Shown piece after piece: positions 59,884 through 64,000 of a DNA stretch of 64,000 bases. Positions within the stretch are counted from its first letter, which is position 1; the number at the start of each line of letters is the position of its first letter. A program made the position numbers and the translations under genes. The notes beneath the pieces were generated by a model that saw only the letters and a program-made list of their open reading frames with translations, made no database searches and was not told the origin of the DNA. Location of the stretch: contig CAZRRO010000019.1 in NCBI GenBank assembly GCA_964602595.1, positions 1 to 64,000 of the forward strand, given 5' to 3'. Origin of the DNA: CAIWAH01 sp964602595 (GTDB lineage Bacteria; Verrucomicrobiota; Verrucomicrobiia; Limisphaerales; UBA9464).

Positions 59884-61056
59884 CTACGCTTCGGTGATTT
59901 GGCCGAGTTGGCAGGGCCTGTTGGCTCCCGTGGTTTCCGGCAGGTTGGCGGGCCAGCCGCGGAGCCGGTAGTGGGCCAGCAGCGCGAAGGCCGCCGCCTC
60001 GATGGCCTGACGCGGCCAGCCGAAATCCTCGGACGGAACCAGGTGGATGTCGGGCGAGAGTTCTTCGAGCGCTGCGTCCAGATGGTCACGGAGCGTTGGA
60101 TTGGCGGCGCCGCCGCCGCACAGGACGATCCGGGCGGGCAGCCGTCGGTTCGTCGTCCGGACAAAGCGGTCGTAGCTGGCCGCGATGGACCGGGCCGTGA
60201 ACCAGGTCAGCGTGGCCAACGTATCGTGGGGCGACAGCTTCGCCCGTTGGCAATCGGCCATGACTCGGCGGAAAAAGGGTTCACCGAACTCTTCCCGGCC
60301 AGTGCTCTTGGGCGGCGGCGCCGCGAAATAGGGATGCTTCAACCAGCGTTGGGCGAGGTCGGGTTTGGCCCAACCCTTCGCGGCCCAGCGGCCATCCACG
60401 TCGCAGGACTTCTTGCCGCCGGTCAGTTCCCGCATGGCGAGGTCGAGCAGCACATTCGCCGGCCCGGTGTCGAAGGCTTGGACCTTCGGCGCGGCCGCCT
60501 TCCGGTCGGTCCAGTCGAGCGCCGTGACGTTGCTGATGCCGCCCAGATTGTTGACCGCAACGAACTCGCCCCGACGCGCAAACACGACCCGATGGAACAA
60601 GGTGGCCAGGGGCGCGCCTTGACCGCCGGCAGCCAGGTCGGCGGCACGAAAGTTGGAGACGACAGGAATCCGCAGCGCCGCGGCGAGGTGGGCAGGCTCG
60701 CCGAGCTGGAATGTGGCGGCGAGCGCCGCCTTCCGATTGCCTCTGCCGGCGGCTAGCGGCGGCCGGTGAAAGATCGTCTGCCCGTGCAGGCCCGCGGCGT
60801 CCGCGCTGAGGTTGCGTGCCGCCAAGCCGCGTTCGGCGGCAGTGGCGTAGAAGCGTCCAAGGTCGTGGTGCAGTTGGGCGGTTTCCCAACTGGTTGCCTC
60901 ACCCTTGGCCGCCGCCTGTAGCCGACGCCCCAGCGGGCGTGGAAAATCCGCGGACCACAGCTCCAGCAGCCCGATTCGGCTCCGGCCGTGGCAGTCGCAC
61001 AGCGCGAAGTCCACGCCGTCGAGGCTGGTGCCGGACATGATGCCGAGGAGGAGCAT
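59884..61056 (-). CDS. anmK: Anhydro-N-acetylmuramic acid kinase
   Basis: A 390-residue sugar kinase (ASKHA fold) that hydrolyses and phosphorylates 1,6-anhydro-MurNAc to MurNAc-6-phosphate during murein recycling. N-terminal phosphate loop GIMSGTSLDGVD; further family segments are LHGQTIFHRP, VVSNFRAADLAAGGQGAPL, NNLGGISNVTAL, FDTGPANVLLD, DVDGRWAAKG, LTWFTARSIAASY and the C-terminal CGGGAANPTL. The start at 61056 lies 5 bases after the stop of the small gene at 61062, so the two are co-transcribed. No murQ or transporter gene is adjacent. Confidence 0.95.
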   Translation of the reverse strand: MLLLGIMSGTSLDGVDFALCDCHGRSRIGLLELWSADFPRPLGRRLQAAAKGEATSWETAQLHHDLGRFYATAAERGLAARNLSADAAGLHGQTIFHRPPLAAGRGNRKAALAATFQLGEPAHLAAALRIPVVSNFRAADLAAGGQGAPLATLFHRVVFARRGEFVAVNNLGGISNVTALDWTDRKAAAPKVQAFDTGPANVLLDLAMRELTGGKKSCDVDGRWAAKGWAKPDLAQRWLKHPYFAAPPPKSTGREEFGEPFFRRVMADCQRAKLSPHDTLATLTWFTARSIAASYDRFVRTTNRRLPARIVLCGGGAANPTLRDHLDAALEELSPDIHLVPSEDFGWPRQAIEAAAFALLAHYRLRGWPANLPETTGANRPCQLGQITEA

Positions 61057-61061
61057 GGTTG

Positions 61062-61460
61062 CTAGGAATGAAGCTCCGTGTCTCGAACCGCGTAGAACGC
61101 CAATCCGATCCCTGCACCAATCGCGGTGACTGCCAAGAGCGTCTCGTGCGAAAAGTGATCCTCGAAGCAAAAGGGCTCATCGCCCGCCTCGTAGCCAAGG
61201 TAGAACTCTCGGAACCCGGCGGCATCCCATTGCTGTCGAGGTGGTCCGTTTAGTGCCGCGATCTGCTGGCAAAGATGGCGGATAGTCTCGTCTGGAGTGC
61301 CGAGCGGCAGCGGCGCGAAATAGACGTAGGCACGGTGGGTGTCGCAAGGCACCACGATGACGGCTTCGCCATGGGTCTCAAACCACTCAACAAAAGACTC
61401 GTGGGGGTGATCCGTTTTAATGGCCACCTCAACACTGATGAACTTGGTCTTGCATCGCAT
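61062..61460 (-). CDS. Hypothetical protein with C-terminal membrane helix, upstream of anmK
   Basis: A 132-residue protein, starting at the ATG at 61460 (MRCKTKFISVEVAIKTDHPHE). It has a mixed alpha/beta body with VEWFETHGEAVIVVPCDTHRAYVYFAPLP, suggestive of a small soluble domain, and ends with one hydrophobic segment (LLAVTAIGAGIGLAFYAV) as a likely tail anchor. I recognise no family. The five-base gap to anmK implies one transcript, but a link to murein recycling is only inference. It is less GC-rich than its neighbours; earlier starts up to 61538 are open but less likely. Confidence 0.55.
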   Translation of the reverse strand: MRCKTKFISVEVAIKTDHPHESFVEWFETHGEAVIVVPCDTHRAYVYFAPLPLGTPDETIRHLCQQIAALNGPPRQQWDAAGFREFYLGYEAGDEPFCFEDHFSHETLLAVTAIGAGIGLAFYAVRDTELHS

Positions 61461-61774
61461 GGTTCGTCGTGATTTGCCGACCCTAGCTTGAGGAAGCGTC
61501 GTTGAACTTACCCTGCGAAGCAGCGGAGCCGCAGTCAACAGAGCGGAAGGATCGTGCCGAGGGCGAGACGCGTATCAGCCCCGGTGGGTGCAGTCCCTCA
61601 TCACAGTCCTACCGGTTTGCAACCGACAGGGCACGGGGTAGTCGGTAACCAAAGTTTCAGGCACAGGCCACCCGGGAGGGCGGACTTTCCAGTCCGCCGG
61701 GCGGGTTTGAAAACCCGCCCCCCCCGGGAGCGGGCCAGCGCTACGGGCGTGGCACTGCCAGGAACCGGTGCGGC
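61461..61774. other. Non-coding stretch between argS and the anmK operon
   Basis: About 314 bases without a credible gene on either strand. It should contain the promoter for the 61460 gene and perhaps the argS transcript end. The only clear structure is the pair of hairpins at 61671-61732. Neither hairpin is followed by a convincing T run on the argS strand, so a classic terminator is not evident. Confidence 0.6.
61671..61732. repeat. Double-hairpin palindromic element (REP-like)
   Basis: Two adjacent perfect inverted repeats: ggcggact-ttcc-agtccgcc at 61679-61698 and gggcgggttt-ga-aaacccgccc at 61699-61720, framed by cccggg at both ends (61671-61676 and about 61723-61728). The 'ggcggac..tccgcc' hairpin resembles short palindromes that I recall being scattered through verrucomicrobial and planctomycete intergenic regions. 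Only this one copy is visible here, so its status as a dispersed repeat is inferred. Confidence 0.6.
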
Positions 61775-63583
61775 TCACATCTCGTCAATGGTCTCGATGC
61801 CGAGCAGGCCGAGGCCGTCCTTCAGCACCTTGGCGGTCAGTTCGCAGAGCACGAGGCGGGAAGAGCGGGTGGGTTCCTCGGCCTTGAGCACCGGGCAGTT
61901 GTCGTAGAAGCGTGAGTAGGCGCTCGCGAGCTCGTAGACATAGTTGCACAGAAAATTGGGCGAGTAGTCCTCCGCCGTCCGCGTGAGCGTGTGGCCGTAG
62001 TTCAACAGCAGCTTGGCCAATGCGAGTTCCTGCTCTTCGACCAACACGACTTGGTCATTGGTGATTGAGGCTTGGTCATTTCCCCGCCCGTCCCTGGCCA
62101 CCTTGGCGGCGCGGGTAAATTGGTATTGCACGTAGGGCGCCGTGTTGCCGGTCAGCGCGAGCATCTTGTCCCAGTTGAACACGTAGTCGCTGGTCCGGTG
62201 CGGCAGCAGGTCCTGATATTTAAGGGCTCCCAGGCCGACCACGCGGGCGATCTCCTTTCGACGCGGTTCGGAAAGTTCGGCGCGCTTCTCGGTGACCAGC
62301 GTCAGGGCGCGTTCCTCCGCCTCGTCGAGCAGGGCGGCGAGCTTGGGTGTGTTGCCGTCGCGAGTCTTCAGCGGCTTCTTGTCCGCGCCGCAGATCTTCC
62401 CGAAGCCGACGTGGGTGAGCTTGGTCTTTGCGGTCCAGTCCGGATGCCAGCGAGCGGCGATCGCGAAGAGCTGCCGGAAATGCGGCGCCTGGCGGTCGTC
62501 CACGACATACACTATCTCGTCGGGCGCCCATTCGCGCACGCGGTGGGCGATGGTCGCGAGGTCCGTTGTCATGTAGTTGAAGCCGCCGTCGGACTTCTTC
62601 ACGAGCGCCGGTTGGTCCACCCACTCGCCGTCCTTCTGCACGAGGAACGGGTTGTCCTTCGGTGCCGGGCGCGACGCCTCGTCGGCCCACAGCGTGTCGG
62701 CGAAGACGGCGACGGCATCCTTGCTGGAACGCGCCAAACCGCGCGCGACGAGGTCGTCCACCACGCCGGCAAGCCACGGGTTGTAAAAGCTCTCGCCCAA
62801 CGTGTGATCGAAGCTCACGCCGAGCCGGCCATAGACTGAATCGAACTGGAGCTGCGAAAGCCGCTGCATCTCGCGCCAGATGCCAAGGTTCTCTGCGTCG
62901 CCGGCTTGGAGCTTCACCAGCTCGTTCTTGGCCGCGTCGCGCATTGCCGGGTCGAAGGTCGGTTTGGCGTCGTCACAGAGCGCGTTGACCTCCTTGTAGA
63001 GCCGTTCCAGCTCACCAATGGGATCGGCTTCCAGCGCGGCGCGGTCGAGGCGCGTCTTCCAGCCCAGCAGCAACATGCCGAACTGCGTGCCCCAGTCGCC
63101 CAGATGGTTGTCGGTGATCACGCGGTGGCCGAGCCGGCGCAGCACCTTCACCAGCGAATCGCCGATGCCGGTCGAACGGATGTGGCCGACGTGCATGGGC
63201 TTGGCGACGTTGGGCGACGAGAAGTCGACCACGTAAGTCCGTGCCGCGTCCCCGGCCGGGGCGAAGAAGAGATGCTCGCCGCGCGCGGCGGCGGCCAGCA
63301 CGGCGCCGAGGGCGGCGGCCTTAAGACGGAAGTTCAGGAAACCGGGGCCGGCAATCTCCACGGGCTCGCATAGGTCGGCGACGTTGAGCTGGGCGACGAC
63401 CTCGGTGGCGAGCTGGCGCGGATTTGTCTTCAGCTCCCGGGCGAGCGTCATCAGCGCATTGCACTGGTAGTCGCCGAACTTGGCGTCGGGCGCGGGCATG
63501 ACGCGGACGGCGGCGACATTGGTGCCGGGACGGGCGGCGAGCAGCGCGGCGTGGAGCCGCTTTTCGAGTTCAAGATGCAGCAC
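61775..63583 (-). CDS. argS: Arginyl-tRNA synthetase
   Basis: A 602-residue class I aminoacyl-tRNA synthetase that charges tRNA-Arg. N-terminal additional domain with FGDYQCNALMTLARELK; the HIGH-type signature is SSPNVAKPMHVGHIRST; then GDWGTQFGMLL and the arginine-binding region. The KMSK loop is degenerate, as in many ArgRS (TRDGNTPKLAALLDEA region). The C-terminal anticodon-binding helical bundle contains YVQYQFTRAAKVAR and LASAYSRFYDNCPVL, ending close to the stop in GIETIDEM. The GTG at 63583 is chosen because a purine-rich gaaagg lies about 8 bases upstream and the family begins near this point; an ATG at 63667 is also in frame. Confidence 0.95.
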   Translation of the reverse strand: MLHLELEKRLHAALLAARPGTNVAAVRVMPAPDAKFGDYQCNALMTLARELKTNPRQLATEVVAQLNVADLCEPVEIAGPGFLNFRLKAAALGAVLAAAARGEHLFFAPAGDAARTYVVDFSSPNVAKPMHVGHIRSTGIGDSLVKVLRRLGHRVITDNHLGDWGTQFGMLLLGWKTRLDRAALEADPIGELERLYKEVNALCDDAKPTFDPAMRDAAKNELVKLQAGDAENLGIWREMQRLSQLQFDSVYGRLGVSFDHTLGESFYNPWLAGVVDDLVARGLARSSKDAVAVFADTLWADEASRPAPKDNPFLVQKDGEWVDQPALVKKSDGGFNYMTTDLATIAHRVREWAPDEIVYVVDDRQAPHFRQLFAIAARWHPDWTAKTKLTHVGFGKICGADKKPLKTRDGNTPKLAALLDEAEERALTLVTEKRAELSEPRRKEIARVVGLGALKYQDLLPHRTSDYVFNWDKMLALTGNTAPYVQYQFTRAAKVARDGRGNDQASITNDQVVLVEEQELALAKLLLNYGHTLTRTAEDYSPNFLCNYVYELASAYSRFYDNCPVLKAEEPTRSSRLVLCELTAKVLKDGLGLLGIETIDEM

Positions 63584-63693
63584 GGAAGTAACCTTTCGGT
63601 CGGCGAAGCTAGCCGGAGGCGGCGGCAAAAGCCAAGCGGGGCAAAATGCCGGTCGAATGCCAGTCACCGCGGCTCAAGCGGATAAGCCACGTG

Positions 63694-64000
63694 TCACCCC
63701 CACAGGTTCCGGTCCATCGAGCGATACTGCACGGCCTCGAAGACGTGCTCGTGCGTGACCGCGTCGCTCCCGGCGAGGTCGGCGATCGTGCGGGAGACCT
63801 TAAGGATACGGTCGTAGGCGCGGGCCGAGAGATTCAGCTCGGTCATCGCGTTCTTCAGCATCTGGAGCGTCAGCTCGTCGAGCTGCACGAACTGCTTCAG
63901 CTCGCGGGTGCCCATGCGGGCGTTGCAGGTGATCGGCCGGCCGGCGAAACGCGCGCGCTGCCGTTCGCGGGCGGCAATCACCCGGGCGCGGATCGCGGCG
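63694..64000 (-). CDS. YifB/ComM-type Mg-chelatase-like AAA ATPase, C-terminal part
   Basis: The last 101 codons of a gene that enters from the right edge. The sequence AAIRARVIAARERQRARF, followed by CNARMGTRELKQF and LTLQMLKNAMTELNLSARAYDRILKVSRTIADLAGSD, is the conserved C-terminal Mg_chelatase_C domain of YifB/ComM. ComM is a branch-migration helicase needed for natural transformation in several bacteria. The ATPase core lies outside the window, so completeness cannot be judged. It runs in the same direction as argS, about 110 bases away. Confidence 0.88.
   Translation of the reverse strand, partial: AAIRARVIAARERQRARFAGRPITCNARMGTRELKQFVQLDELTLQMLKNAMTELNLSARAYDRILKVSRTIADLAGSDAVTHEHVFEAVQYRSMDRNLWG

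Overview
The window is GC-rich chromosomal DNA of a heterotrophic bacterium, most likely a member of the Verrucomicrobiota (subdivision 3, Pedosphaerales/Limisphaerales-like; the rank below phylum is a guess). The evidence is the mix of families: four PEP-CTERM proteins ending in VPEAS or VPEPET plus a transmembrane helix and arginines, two PVC-type secreted cytochrome c/HEAT proteins, two pseudopilin-like DUF1559-type proteins, a futalosine-pathway menaquinone gene, and many secreted proteins with a C-terminal 'STxLxxW ... FYR' module. No rRNA, tRNA, CRISPR array, prophage or insertion sequence was recognised. Both window edges cut genes (mqnE at the left, a comM/yifB-type gene at the right).

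Layout. 1-6.4 kb: mqnE end, a secreted alpha/beta hydrolase followed by a small lipoprotein and an 86-base copy of the hydrolase 3' end, an RDD membrane protein, a stand-alone 5'-3' nuclease, a RidA-type protein and a CE15-type glucuronoyl esterase. 6.4-16.5 kb: a 14-repeat beta-propeller protein, an SGNH hydrolase, a GntP-type permease, an SLBB lipoprotein, a CPA2 antiporter, an Asp/Asn hydroxylase-type oxygenase, a PEP-CTERM protein and an ABM-type protein. 16.5-26.9 kb: a DapA-like aldolase, a 1146-residue secreted protein holding a near-perfect 663-base tandem duplication, a CobW-type GTPase, typA, a second PEP-CTERM protein, two tiny overlapping genes and a secreted sugar-isomerase-like protein. 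26.9-36.6 kb: a serine hydrolase, a three-gene secreted/membrane run with a third PEP-CTERM protein, a Uup-type ABC-F ATPase and a large hybrid histidine kinase. 36.7-44.5 kb: a zinc-ribbon membrane protein, a HEAT-THUMP methyltransferase, a PcrA-type helicase, two pseudopilin-like genes and a left-handed beta-helix protein. 44.6-56.6 kb: the two heme proteins, a carboxylesterase, the fourth PEP-CTERM protein (DUF4394), an outer-membrane barrel candidate, glgA, and a secreted protein whose stop overlaps an RlmM-like methyltransferase start. 56.6-64 kb: a DUF1415 protein, a DAACS symporter, an orphan branched-chain-type binding protein, anmK with a small upstream gene, a double-hairpin repeat, argS and comM/yifB.

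Functionally the window mixes housekeeping (argS, typA, helicase, menaquinone, glycogen, murein recycling by anmK) with a large exported set suited to polysaccharide degradation and surface display (esterases, sugar isomerase, CBM6-like and propeller proteins, PEP-CTERM anchors). The exosortase that would process the PEP-CTERM proteins is not in the window. I did not find a clear undescribed multi-gene system. The best leads are the recent internal duplication, the shared secreted module, the tiny overlapping gene pair, the HEAT-THUMP-methyltransferase fusion and the secreted-protein/rRNA-methylase overlap. Several starts are inferred, because few genes other than the PEP-CTERM ones have a strong Shine-Dalgarno sequence.
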